From positions 1 through 6,522 of the forward strand of contig WLIC01000036.1 in assembly GCA_009702405.1 (NCBI GenBank): 6,522 bases of DNA, in the 5' to 3' direction. Positions 1 through 6,522 of the stretch are shown piece after piece (the first letter of the stretch is position 1; each line of letters opens with the position of its first letter). The notes below the pieces were generated by a model. That model had not been told where the DNA came from. It searched no databases and saw nothing but the letters and a program-made list of their open reading frames with translations. Source of the stretch: Actinomycetota bacterium. GTDB taxonomy: Bacteria; Actinomycetota; Actinomycetes; Actinomycetales; Microbacteriaceae. Both the position numbers and the translations under genes were made by a program.

Positions 1-715
1 AAGGCGAATCGAAAACAGCGCCAACGATCAATGAGGTTTCATTGGATTGCGCTAGGAACTGATTTACAAACAATCCGCCCAATGACCAGCCAAAGAGAAT
101 AATCTTCTCAGCTCCCTGCGACCTAGCATGCTTAACTGCGACCTCTAGCTGCTTCCACTCAGTTGCACCTAATTCGGATCTGGTTCTGCCAAGACCTAGA
201 GGCTTAGGATCAGTTTCGTGCGAGATTGCTAGCTGACTAAAACCAAGTTCAGAGAACTGTTTGAAGTTTCGTAGCGTCTCCGGGTAACTAGCTTTACGAC
301 CGTGAACGTGGATAACCCAACGTTTTTGATCACCCTGAACCTCCAAGGCAGATGTTCCATTGCTGAGAGTTACTAAGTTATTTTCCGTATAACCAAAATG
401 CTCAGGTTTATCCCCCAACCAACCTGAGAGCCATGCTCCTTCAGTTGAAATAAGGTCTTCACCGTAATTCTCAAGAACTATGAAAGTTCTCTCAGATGTG
501 TCTATGCCTTCCACTCTTTGAACAACTGCATGCCCCTTGCGAGAGTTCCAAAACAAACTCAACTTAGCTTTACTCTCAGTGTCTGCACTTAATGGTAGTT
601 GCACGAAAGTCTTACCCGCAGCGGTTTTAACGCTAAGAATTGCGAAATCGCCTTTGATTTTCCTACCCAGCCAGAGCACACGTATGGCTGCAACTAGAGC
701 AACTACGTATTTCAT
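1..715 (-). CDS. Membrane-anchored alpha/beta hydrolase, N-terminal part (runs off left edge)
   Basis: An open frame starts at ATG 715-713 and stays open to the left edge, giving 238 residues of an incomplete protein. Residues 3-16 are a hydrophobic segment followed by a basic stretch (GRKIK), which suggests a single N-terminal membrane anchor or uncleaved signal. About 110 residues of unassigned leader region follow. The hydrolase core then begins with WVIHVHGRKAS (HVHG at 136-139, a plausible oxyanion-hole strand). It continues to the nucleophile elbow GWSLGG at 209-214, where Ser211 (bases 83-85) is the predicted nucleophile of a GxSxG motif. The acid and histidine of the triad should lie beyond the edge. 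The stretches around HVHGR..S..ETLR, LGxTEW and LFGWSLGG resemble a family of actinobacterial alpha/beta hydrolases of roughly 400 residues that I recall, whose substrate I do not know. AAAGGA eight bases upstream of the ATG supports this start. The gene is divergent from the DUF3000-rnd pair. Family call is firm; substrate is unknown. Confidence 0.85.
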   Translation of the reverse strand, partial: MKYVVALVAAIRVLWLGRKIKGDFAILSVKTAAGKTFVQLPLSADTESKAKLSLFWNSRKGHAVVQRVEGIDTSERTFIVLENYGEDLISTEGAWLSGWLGDKPEHFGYTENNLVTLSNGTSALEVQGDQKRWVIHVHGRKASYPETLRNFKQFSELGFSQLAISHETDPKPLGLGRTRSELGATEWKQLEVAVKHARSQGAEKIILFGWSLGGLFVNQFLAQSNETSLIVGAVFDSP

Positions 716-778
716 CTTCAAGGTCCTTTGCGGCGTGGCAGGGTAAAAGCGGCGGGCTTGCCATTTAGCCTAGAACAG
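716..778. promoter_or_regulatory. Divergent promoter region with opposed overlapping -10-like hexamers
   Basis: This is the only real intergenic gap in the window and must serve both the hydrolase (minus) and the DUF3000-rnd pair (plus). On the plus strand TAGCCT (766-771) fits the actinobacterial -10 pattern TANNNT. It lies seven bases before ATG 779, the spacing expected if transcription starts at the A of the start codon (a leaderless mRNA). On the minus strand the bases 772-767 read TAGGCT, also TANNNT, shifted by one base pair, which would give the hydrolase mRNA a leader of about 45 nt. No good -35 box is seen in either direction, which is common in actinobacteria. Bases 730-757 are about 75% G+C by count and contain GCGGCG at 730-735 and again at 749-754. 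The promoter assignment is an inference from motif and spacing. Confidence 0.45.
724..729 (-). promoter_or_regulatory. Shine-Dalgarno site of the alpha/beta hydrolase gene
   Basis: On the minus strand this reads AAAGGA, eight bases before the ATG at 715-713. It is the clearest Shine-Dalgarno sequence I found in the window and it fixes the hydrolase start. The same bases overlap an in-frame TTG (728) on the plus strand that could be mistaken for the DUF3000 start. Confidence 0.6.
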
Positions 779-1360
779 ATGAGTTTGTATAAGTTAGACC
801 CAAAGGCCCCAGCCCAATTTAAGGCAGCTGCAATGGGCCTTACCGAGCTTATGCTCCGCAGCGAACTAGAGACTCTGCAAATACCTGCACCTAAGGAAAT
901 TGCCCCTTACGCCCTGGCTTTCTCAGCTCAAGTGCCTAACCCCGCTGACACACCTATGAACCGCGGGGTCGGTCGTCTAGTTTTCTTACATAACCCAGAA
1001 GAGTTTGATACTTGGGGTTCAAACATGCGAGTTATTGCCTATGGTAAATCGCCTCTAGAGAGCGATGTGGCCATGCAGGAGGATGCAGCCAACTACTGGT
1101 GGGAATGGCTAATGCGTGCTCTCGACTACCGTGGCGCTCGATTTAGCCATGAAGCGGGAACTATTACGAGAATGACCTCAACAGGTATGGGTTCACTTGC
1201 TACTGATAGAGAGAACACTGAGATCGAGATTCGAGCTTCTTGGTCACCTCAAGAAGATGATTTAGGCCCTCACCTTGGTGCGTGGCAAGACCTAATCTCC
1301 GGCATGGCTGGTTACGAAATTGGCGGCGAAGGCGTCGCTCGCATAGCAAGAGCACAATGA
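779..1360 (+). CDS. DUF3000 family protein
   Basis: A 193-residue protein of unknown function in a family (DUF3000) that, as far as I know, is confined to actinobacteria. Recognisable parts are FKAAAMGL near residue 13, the segment IPAPKEIAPYALAFSAQV, a Trp-rich YWWEWLMRALDYRGARF stretch in the middle, and EIEIRASWSP followed by an acidic segment near the C terminus. No signal peptide, membrane segment or known catalytic motif is visible, so it is probably a soluble cytoplasmic protein. I chose ATG 779 because a TANNNT hexamer sits seven bases upstream, as for a leaderless mRNA, and because family similarity begins shortly after it. An in-frame TTG at 728 would add 17 residues but has no Shine-Dalgarno of its own. 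The stop codon overlaps the next gene's ATG (ATGA), so the two are cotranscribed and probably translationally coupled. M. tuberculosis Rv2680 appears to be the equivalent, next to an RNase D-like gene there too. A role linked to RNase D is an inference from this linkage only. Confidence 0.85.
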   Translation: MSLYKLDPKAPAQFKAAAMGLTELMLRSELETLQIPAPKEIAPYALAFSAQVPNPADTPMNRGVGRLVFLHNPEEFDTWGSNMRVIAYGKSPLESDVAMQEDAANYWWEWLMRALDYRGARFSHEAGTITRMTSTGMGSLATDRENTEIEIRASWSPQEDDLGPHLGAWQDLISGMAGYEIGGEGVARIARAQ

Positions 1361-2616
1361 GTGAAGAAGAACTAACAGCAACCAGCACTCCCCTCAATGA
1401 ACCAAGGCTCCCAACGCTACTCGTTGAATCAGAAGCTGATTTAGAGATATTGATTTCTGATTTAGAAAAATACGATGGCCCTATTTGTATTGATGCTGAA
1501 AGAGCAAGCGGTTTTCGTTATGGACAAAAGGCATATCTTGTTCAGATAGCAATACCGAACAAAACTATTTTTCTAATTGACCCTACGTCGAAATACAGCA
1601 AAGAAGCTTGGCAAAGATTTGCAAATGCAACGAACGAGTTACCATGGGTAATTCACGCGGCTTCACAGGACTTAACTTGCTTAGCTGAACTTAAGCTTGT
1701 CCCGACTCAAATCCTTGACACTGAACTTGCTTCTAGGATTCTAGGTTTACCTAAAGTAGCTCTCGGAACAATCACTGAGCATTACCTGGGCTTGAAGCTA
1801 GCAAAGGAACACTCTGCAGTTGACTGGAGCATCAGACCGCTTCCTGAAGCTTGGCTTGATTACGCAGCACTAGATGTGGATGTTTTGTTTGAACTCTGGA
1901 GCGCTGTTGAATCCGATTTAGTTTCAAAAGATCGAATGGGTATAGCCATTCAAGAATTTGATTTCCTACTATTGCCAAGCATGAAAGAACCTAAGACTGA
2001 AAGGTGGCGATCAACCACCGGTCTTCATGAAATAAAAGATCAAAGAGCGCTTACCGTTGCTAAGTACCTGTGGGAAGCTCGTGAAGCTTTGGCTATCGCT
2101 AGAGACATCGCCCCAGGGCGTTTGATTCCTGATTCAGCAATCATCGCGGCTGTAAAGGCTGCTCCTAAATCAAAGTCAGAGCTTGCTTCGCTAAGAACTT
2201 TCTCAGGGAAGGCGAGCAGAACCTTTATTGATGTCTGGTGGAAAGCGCTGTCCGAAGGAACAACTACTAAGAACCTTGTTGAACTTCGACTCAAGAGCAC
2301 AGGAATTCCTAATCACAGAAACTGGGCTCAGAAATTCCCTGATGCGCATGCACGATTACTTACCTGTAAACATTTACTCAGCAAAGTTGCTGAGGAGTTA
2401 TCAATCCCAGCTGAAAACCTTGTTAGTCCTGAAGTGATTAGAGCATTATGTTTTGAGCCACCTAGCCCGCTGACTGTTGAGAGCATAACCGCAAAGCTCA
2501 TCGAGAAAAGAGTTCGATCTTGGCAGATAGAACAAATAGCTGACGTTCTACTTATCGGACTAGCAGCAACTACTCCACTGGAAATTGAACCAGAGGTTAA
2601 AGACGAGGCTCCTTAG
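1357..2616 (+). CDS. rnd: RNase D-like 3'-5' exoribonuclease with HRDC domain
   Basis: A 419-residue DEDDy-family exonuclease, expected to trim 3' ends of tRNA and other stable RNA precursors in the cytoplasm using two metal ions. All catalytic motifs are intact: Exo I with Asp46 and Glu48 (CIDAERASG), Exo II with Asp105 (HAASQD, 100-105), and Exo III Tyr169 and Asp173 (YAALD). Residues from about 223 to 298 form an HRDC domain (EAREALAIARDIAPGRLIPD), a helical nucleic-acid-binding module. Residues from about 325 to 410 match the further C-terminal helical domain seen in actinobacterial homologues (Rv2681 type). The frame is open from 1282, but ATG 1357 is preferred. It overlaps the DUF3000 stop by four bases, and the upstream extension is basic sequence read from the wrong frame of the DUF3000 gene. 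No Shine-Dalgarno is needed if translation is coupled. G+C is low (36% in 1441-1560) against 55% in bases 1261-1320 just before it. The 3' end overlaps dxs by 20 bp on the opposite strand. True RNase D activity on tRNA is known for the enterobacterial enzyme and only inferred here. Confidence 0.92.
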   Translation: MSEEELTATSTPLNEPRLPTLLVESEADLEILISDLEKYDGPICIDAERASGFRYGQKAYLVQIAIPNKTIFLIDPTSKYSKEAWQRFANATNELPWVIHAASQDLTCLAELKLVPTQILDTELASRILGLPKVALGTITEHYLGLKLAKEHSAVDWSIRPLPEAWLDYAALDVDVLFELWSAVESDLVSKDRMGIAIQEFDFLLLPSMKEPKTERWRSTTGLHEIKDQRALTVAKYLWEAREALAIARDIAPGRLIPDSAIIAAVKAAPKSKSELASLRTFSGKASRTFIDVWWKALSEGTTTKNLVELRLKSTGIPNHRNWAQKFPDAHARLLTCKHLLSKVAEELSIPAENLVSPEVIRALCFEPPSPLTVESITAKLIEKRVRSWQIEQIADVLLIGLAATTPLEIEPEVKDEAP

Positions 2617-4528
2617 AGCCTTGAGTTTCTTCTAAAGGTTTCGCGTGTGGAACTCTCGCTCCTAATACTTGAGCAACAATTTCTTGAGTAATGTTCTGAG
2701 CTGTCAGACCTACTCGTTCCAAGATCTCTGATCGAGAAGCGTGTTCTAAGAATTCATCTGGAAGACCAAGCTCGTTTAGCGCAGTGTCTACCTGAGCCGC
2801 GCGCAGATCTTGACGAATACGAGTTCCGATACCGCCAACTCGAACACCATCTTCTAGTGTGACAACGAGTCTGTGATCTTTGGCTAAATCGATGACACTC
2901 TGTCTAACTGGAACAACCCAACGAGGATCAATAACTGTTGCACCTATGCCATGAGCCTTGAGGAGCTCAGCTACCTTGATTGCAACAGATGCCATTGCGC
3001 CAACTGCTACTAGTAGAACATCCTTGCTAGGAGCTTCTGCTAGTACTTCAACGCCGTCAGGCAATCGCTTTATAGCTGGGATGTCTAGCGGCGCTGCACC
3101 TTTAGGAAAACGTAAAACAGTTGGGCGATCATTGATAGCAATGGCTTCTGCCAACTCTTCCTTGAGACGTATGGCGTCTCTAGGCGCTGCAATTTCGATT
3201 CCAGGAACGATTTGCAACAGCGCTAGATCCCACATGCCATGGTGGCTAGCACCATCAGGTCCTGTGACTCCAGCTCTGTCTAGAACGAAAGTTACACCTG
3301 CATTATGCAAGGCAACATCCATGAGCAGCTGGTCAAAAGCTCTGTTTATGAAGGTGGCGTAGATAGCAACAACTGGGTGTAAGCCACCAAATGCTAAACC
3401 TGCACTCGATGCAACGGCATGTTGCTCAGCGATACCAACATCGAATACACGAGATGGATACTCTGCTGCAAACTTATGCAACCCAACTGGAATCAACATC
3501 GCACCGGTGAGTCCAACAACCTTCTCGTTACTTCTTGCAATGGAAACAATCTCATCACTAAAGATGGAGGTCCATGAAGGTGCAGTTGAGGACTCTAAAG
3601 ACTTACCTGTCTTCGGATCGATTTGACCAACTGCGTGGAACTGGTCATCAATGTCGTCTTCAGCTAATGGGAACCCTCTACCCTTTTGGGTAATTGCGTG
3701 CACGATAACTGGTGCCCCGTAGTTCTCTGCTTGACGCAGAGCCTGCTCCATTGCTTCTTGGTCATGTCCATCAATTGGACCGATGTATTTCAAATCTAAG
3801 TTAGGGAACATGCTCTTAGGTGTGAAGGAACCCAATAGGCCCTTACCGGCTCCACGAAGGGTTGCATAAGCCAATCGCCCTACTGGGCCAAAGTGTGAAA
3901 AGAACCTTCTAGAGGCACGATACATGCGCTTATAGAACGGCTCTGTGCGAACGTTATTCAAATAACGAGCTAGCCCACCAATAGTCGGAGCATATGAGCG
4001 TCCGTTGTCGTTTACAACGATGATTAGCTTTCTATCGTTATCGTCAGTGATGTTGTTCAGAGCTTCCCAAGCCATACCACCGGTTAGAGCACCATCGCCA
4101 ATGACCGCAACAACAGCACGAGAAGATTGACCAGTTAGTTTGTATGCTCTTGAGATCCCATCTGCCCAGGAGAGCGATGAAGAGGCGTGGGAAGATTCAA
4201 CGACATCGTGAATTGATTCGGATCTTTGCGGGTATCCAGCGATGCCGTCTTTAGTTCTGATCGATGAAAGATCTGATCTACCTGTAACAAGTTTGTGAAC
4301 ATAACTCTGGTGACCGGTGTCAAAAATAACGCTGTCTGACGGTGAATCAAAAACTCTGTGAATTGCCAGAGTCAGTTCGACAACGCCAAGATTCGGACCT
4401 AAGTGACCTCCGGTTGCTGCAATAGTCTCAATCAAGTACTCGCGTATTTCTTGAGCTAGCTCTTGCATTTGAGATAGCGTGAGCGTCTTTAAATCTTCAG
4501 GAGATTTTATAGAGCTCAACAGCGACAT
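2597..4528 (-). CDS. dxs: 1-deoxy-D-xylulose-5-phosphate synthase
   Basis: A complete 643-residue thiamine-diphosphate enzyme that condenses pyruvate and glyceraldehyde 3-phosphate to 1-deoxyxylulose 5-phosphate. This is the first step of the MEP pathway to isoprenoids (undecaprenyl carrier, menaquinone side chain, carotenoids). The length is normal for the family. Visible residues are His42 in GGHLGPNLG, and the cofactor motif GDGALTGG (144-151) with Asp145, pairing with Asn173 of VNDNGRSYAPT as Mg ligands. Others are Glu368 in DVGIAEQHA (the glutamate that activates the cofactor), Arg396 and Asp399 in FINRAFDQ, the GPDGASHHG segment (423-431), and RFPKG (473-477). The transketolase C-terminal domain follows from about 500, with IDPRWVVPV. 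VNDNGRSYAPTIGGL is the actinobacterial form of that loop. The start is firm because the N terminus (LLSSIKSPEDLKTL) aligns with the usual Dxs start. The gene begins two bases after the aconitase stop and lacks a clear Shine-Dalgarno, so translational coupling to aconitase is likely. Its 3' end overlaps rnd by 20 bp, tail to tail. Confidence 0.97.
   Translation of the reverse strand: MSLLSSIKSPEDLKTLTLSQMQELAQEIREYLIETIAATGGHLGPNLGVVELTLAIHRVFDSPSDSVIFDTGHQSYVHKLVTGRSDLSSIRTKDGIAGYPQRSESIHDVVESSHASSSLSWADGISRAYKLTGQSSRAVVAVIGDGALTGGMAWEALNNITDDNDRKLIIVVNDNGRSYAPTIGGLARYLNNVRTEPFYKRMYRASRRFFSHFGPVGRLAYATLRGAGKGLLGSFTPKSMFPNLDLKYIGPIDGHDQEAMEQALRQAENYGAPVIVHAITQKGRGFPLAEDDIDDQFHAVGQIDPKTGKSLESSTAPSWTSIFSDEIVSIARSNEKVVGLTGAMLIPVGLHKFAAEYPSRVFDVGIAEQHAVASSAGLAFGGLHPVVAIYATFINRAFDQLLMDVALHNAGVTFVLDRAGVTGPDGASHHGMWDLALLQIVPGIEIAAPRDAIRLKEELAEAIAINDRPTVLRFPKGAAPLDIPAIKRLPDGVEVLAEAPSKDVLLVAVGAMASVAIKVAELLKAHGIGATVIDPRWVVPVRQSVIDLAKDHRLVVTLEDGVRVGGIGTRIRQDLRAAQVDTALNELGLPDEFLEHASRSEILERVGLTAQNITQEIVAQVLGARVPHAKPLEETQGSKEPRL
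2604..2623. terminator. Possible bidirectional terminator hairpin in the rnd/dxs overlap
   Basis: AGGCTC (2606-2611) and GAGCCT (2616-2621) are perfect inverted repeats around a 4-base loop, CTTA. On plus-strand RNA the stem can extend outwards by a G-U and a C-G pair (2605/2622 and 2604/2623). It spans the rnd stop codon (2614-2616) and lies inside the end of dxs. The following tracts are only moderately U-rich: TTGAGTTTCTT in the plus direction and GTCTTTAA in the minus direction. It would therefore be a weak intrinsic terminator at best. The position, where two convergent genes end with no intergenic space, is what makes the assignment attractive. Confidence 0.45.
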
Positions 4529-4530
4529 GA

Positions 4531-6522
4531 TTAGCCAACCAAACTTCGCAACACATACTGCAAGATTCCACCATGACGGTAGTAATCAGCTTCTCCAGGT
4601 GTATCAATACGAATAGCCGCTTCGAAAGTTATCTCAGCTTTTCCAGCTGCGCTGTGTGAAGTTGGCGAAGCAACTATCTTTAGCGTCTTTGGAGTAACTC
4701 CAGAATTTAGTTCAGTAACTCCGGAAATAGAGAATGACTCAGTGCCATCCAAACCTAGGCTTGCTGCTGTTTGACCTGGCAGATATTGCAACGGCAAAAC
4801 ACCCATACCAATTAGGTTGCTGCGGTGAATTCTTTCGAAGCTCTCTGCAATAACAGCTTGCACTCCAAGCAGTGCAGTTCCCTTTGCAGCCCAGTCTCTA
4901 GATGAACCAGAGCCGTATTCTTTTCCAGCCAAGATCACTAGCGCAGTTCCATTGCTTTGATAGTTATTTGAAGCATCATAAATGAATGCTTGTGCACCAT
5001 CAGGAGATGTGAAGTCTCTGGTGTATCCGCCTTCAATGCCATCTAGCAACTCATTGCGTAAACGAATGTTTGCAAATGTTCCACGAATCATGACTTCGTG
5101 ATTACCTCTACGAGAACCATAAGAGTTGAAGTCAACTCTGGAAACTCCGTGCTCAGAAAGATATCTTCCTGCCGGTGAATCAGCTTTGATTGAACCTGCT
5201 GGGCTGATGTGATCAGTTGTAACGGAGTCCCCAAGTTTTGCTAGAACACGAGCACCAGAGATGTCCATCACCTTTGCAGGCTCCATGGTCATACCTTCAA
5301 AGTAAGGAGGCTTACGAACATAGGTGCTCTTAGGATCCCAGCTGAATGTGTCACCGGTTGGAGTTGGCAATGATTTCCAACGTTCGTCACCTTCGAATAC
5401 GCCAGCGTATTGACGGTTGAACATATCTGAATTGATAGTCGCGTCAATGGTTGTCTGAACTTCTTCTGGTGTTGGCCAGATGTCCTTCAAATAAACCGGG
5501 TTACCTGAAGAGTCCTCGCCAAGTGAATCTGATTCGAAATCAAAGTCCATAGTTCCAGCTAATGCATAGGCAACAACTAGTGGCGGCGAAGCCAAGTAGT
5601 TCATCTTGATGTCTGGATTGATGCGGCCTTCAAAGTTTCTGTTACCTGAAAGAACAGCTGTAACAGCCAAATCGTTTTCATTGATGCTCTGTGAGATAGC
5701 AGGATCTAGTGGACCTGAGTTACCGATACAGGTTGTGCAACCATAACCAACTAAATCAAAGCCAAGACCATTGAGATCTTCGGTAAGCCCTGCTTTGTCA
5801 AAGTACTCAGTAACAACTTTTGAACCAGGAGCTAGAGATGTCTTTACCCAAGGCTTACTCTTTAGACCCTTAGCAACAGCCTTACGAGCCAATAGACCTG
5901 CAGCCATCATCACTGATGGGTTCGATGTGTTGGTGCAAGAAGTGATTGATGCAATAGCTACATATCCATTGTCGATTGTGTATTGCTCCCCTGCAACAGA
6001 ACTTGCCTTAGAAACTTCAGAGCTGTAAGTCTTAATGTCTTTTGCAAAGTTTTGCTTAGCATCAGCCAAAATGATTCTGTCCTGAGGACGCTTAGGACCT
6101 GCAATAGATGGAACTACTGTTGAAAGATCTAGTTCGATGTATTCGGAATACGCAGCTTCATTATTGGCATCGTGCCATAGACCCTGAGTCTTGCTGTATT
6201 GCTCAACAAGTGCAATCTGCTCTTCAGATCTTCCAGTTGAACGAAGGTAATCAATAGTTACTTGATCAATTGGGAAGATTGCCACAGTTGATCCGAACTC
6301 TGGGCTCATGTTTCCGATAGTTGCTCTGTTAGCAAGTGGTACAGATGCAACACCAGCGCCATAGAACTCAACGAACTTACCAACAACGCCGTGCTTACGA
6401 AGCATCTCTGTGATGGTAAGAACAACATCCGTTGCAGTTGCTCCGGTTGGAATAGCTCCAGTTAGTTTGAAACCAACAACCTTAGGAATCAACATGGAGA
6501 CAGGTTGACCTAGCATCGCAGC
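4531..6522 (-). CDS. acnA: Aconitate hydratase, C-terminal 663 residues (N terminus beyond right edge)
   Basis: This enzyme interconverts citrate and isocitrate in the TCA cycle with a [4Fe-4S] cluster. The frame is open through the right edge; codons before ATG 6516 read Ala-Ala, matching the family's [13 protein letters not shown], so that ATG is internal and roughly the first quarter is missing. Fragment numbering from the edge: cluster ligands Cys196 in SCTNTSNP and Cys262 and Cys265 in [12 protein letters not shown] are all present. The segment [11 protein letters not shown] begins at about 435, and [20 protein letters not shown] follows in the linker to the swivelling domain. The substrate-binding [17 protein letters not shown] has Ser541 and Arg542, and [15 protein letters not shown] comes after it. 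This is the monomeric AcnA/IRP-type architecture, not AcnB. The protein ends RSLVG and the TAA stop lies two bases before the dxs start codon, so the two are one transcription unit. The promoter is outside the window. No frameshift or internal stop is seen. Confidence 0.96.
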   Translation of the reverse strand, partial: AAMLGQPVSMLIPKVVGFKLTGAIPTGATATDVVLTITEMLRKHGVVGKFVEFYGAGVASVPLANRATIGNMSPEFGSTVAIFPIDQVTIDYLRSTGRSEEQIALVEQYSKTQGLWHDANNEAAYSEYIELDLSTVVPSIAGPKRPQDRIILADAKQNFAKDIKTYSSEVSKASSVAGEQYTIDNGYVAIASITSCTNTSNPSVMMAAGLLARKAVAKGLKSKPWVKTSLAPGSKVVTEYFDKAGLTEDLNGLGFDLVGYGCTTCIGNSGPLDPAISQSINENDLAVTAVLSGNRNFEGRINPDIKMNYLASPPLVVAYALAGTMDFDFESDSLGEDSSGNPVYLKDIWPTPEEVQTTIDATINSDMFNRQYAGVFEGDERWKSLPTPTGDTFSWDPKSTYVRKPPYFEGMTMEPAKVMDISGARVLAKLGDSVTTDHISPAGSIKADSPAGRYLSEHGVSRVDFNSYGSRRGNHEVMIRGTFANIRLRNELLDGIEGGYTRDFTSPDGAQAFIYDASNNYQSNGTALVILAGKEYGSGSSRDWAAKGTALLGVQAVIAESFERIHRSNLIGMGVLPLQYLPGQTAASLGLDGTESFSISGVTELNSGVTPKTLKIVASPTSHSAAGKAEITFEAAIRIDTPGEADYYRHGGILQYVLRSLVG

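Noticed and set aside
728..778. Longer DUF3000 reading from TTG 728, adding 17 residues.
   Set aside because: It starts inside the hydrolase Shine-Dalgarno, has no ribosome site of its own, and the extension does not resemble the family. ATG 779 has leaderless spacing from a -10 element.
1282..1356. Upstream extension of the RNase D frame from ATG 1282.
   Set aside because: It is an Arg-rich translation of DUF3000 coding sequence in another frame. ATG 1357 in the ATGA overlap is the natural start.
1436..1466. Direct repeat CTGATTTAGA at 1436-1445 and 1457-1466.
   Set aside because: The copies are 21 bp apart and in frame, encoding two similar Asp-Leu-Glu helix turns. Coding constraint explains it without a regulatory role.
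2958..3362. Long plus-strand reading frame opposite dxs, and similar ones opposite acnA, rnd and the hydrolase.
   Set aside because: They have no recognisable protein features and lie fully antisense to conserved enzymes, so they are shadows of the real frames.
6514..6516. ATG that could be taken as the aconitase start.
   Set aside because: The frame continues to the window edge with Ala-Ala codons matching the conserved AAMLGQP of full-length aconitases, so this Met is internal.
1..6522. Possibility of a novel defence, mobile or biosynthetic system.
   Set aside because: Every substantial stretch is explained by conserved core genes. No integrase, transposase, toxin, repeat array or foreign cassette was seen on either strand.

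Overview
The window looks like housekeeping chromosome from an actinobacterium with unusually low G+C and tightly packed genes. The evidence is the set and order of genes: a DUF3000 protein, an actinobacterial RNase D with an HRDC domain, 1-deoxyxylulose-5-phosphate synthase (dxs) and an actinobacterial-type aconitase. The DUF3000-rnd-dxs block is also found in Mycobacterium tuberculosis (Rv2680-Rv2681-Rv2682c, from memory). Codons are A/T-rich (36% G+C by hand count over 1441-1560), and only one true intergenic gap of about 63 bp is visible. This would suit a streamlined aquatic lineage, such as a freshwater Microbacteriaceae (Luna-type) or a Nanopelagicales (acI-type) member, but the sequence alone does not settle which.

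Layout. Bases 1-715 (minus) hold the N-terminal 238 residues of a membrane-anchored alpha/beta hydrolase that runs off the left edge. Bases 716-778 are a short divergent promoter region containing two opposed, overlapping -10-like hexamers. Bases 779-1360 (plus) encode a DUF3000 protein, probably from a leaderless mRNA. Its stop overlaps the start of the RNase D-like gene (1357-2616, plus) as ATGA. That gene converges on dxs (4528-2597, minus) and overlaps it by 20 bp. A small hairpin sits inside this overlap and could terminate transcription from one or both sides. Two bases upstream of dxs ends the aconitase gene (6522-4531, minus), which runs off the right edge.

The genes form two transcription units facing each other. 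The left one (DUF3000-rnd) probably concerns RNA processing. The right one (acnA-dxs) joins a TCA-cycle enzyme to the entry step of MEP isoprenoid synthesis. I found no mobile element, tRNA, rRNA, CRISPR array or phage gene, and no convincing new defence or biosynthetic system. The points worth a second look are the junctions: the symmetric divergent promoter, the terminator embedded in coding sequence, the SD-less acnA-dxs junction, and the uncharacterised DUF3000 protein coupled to RNase D.
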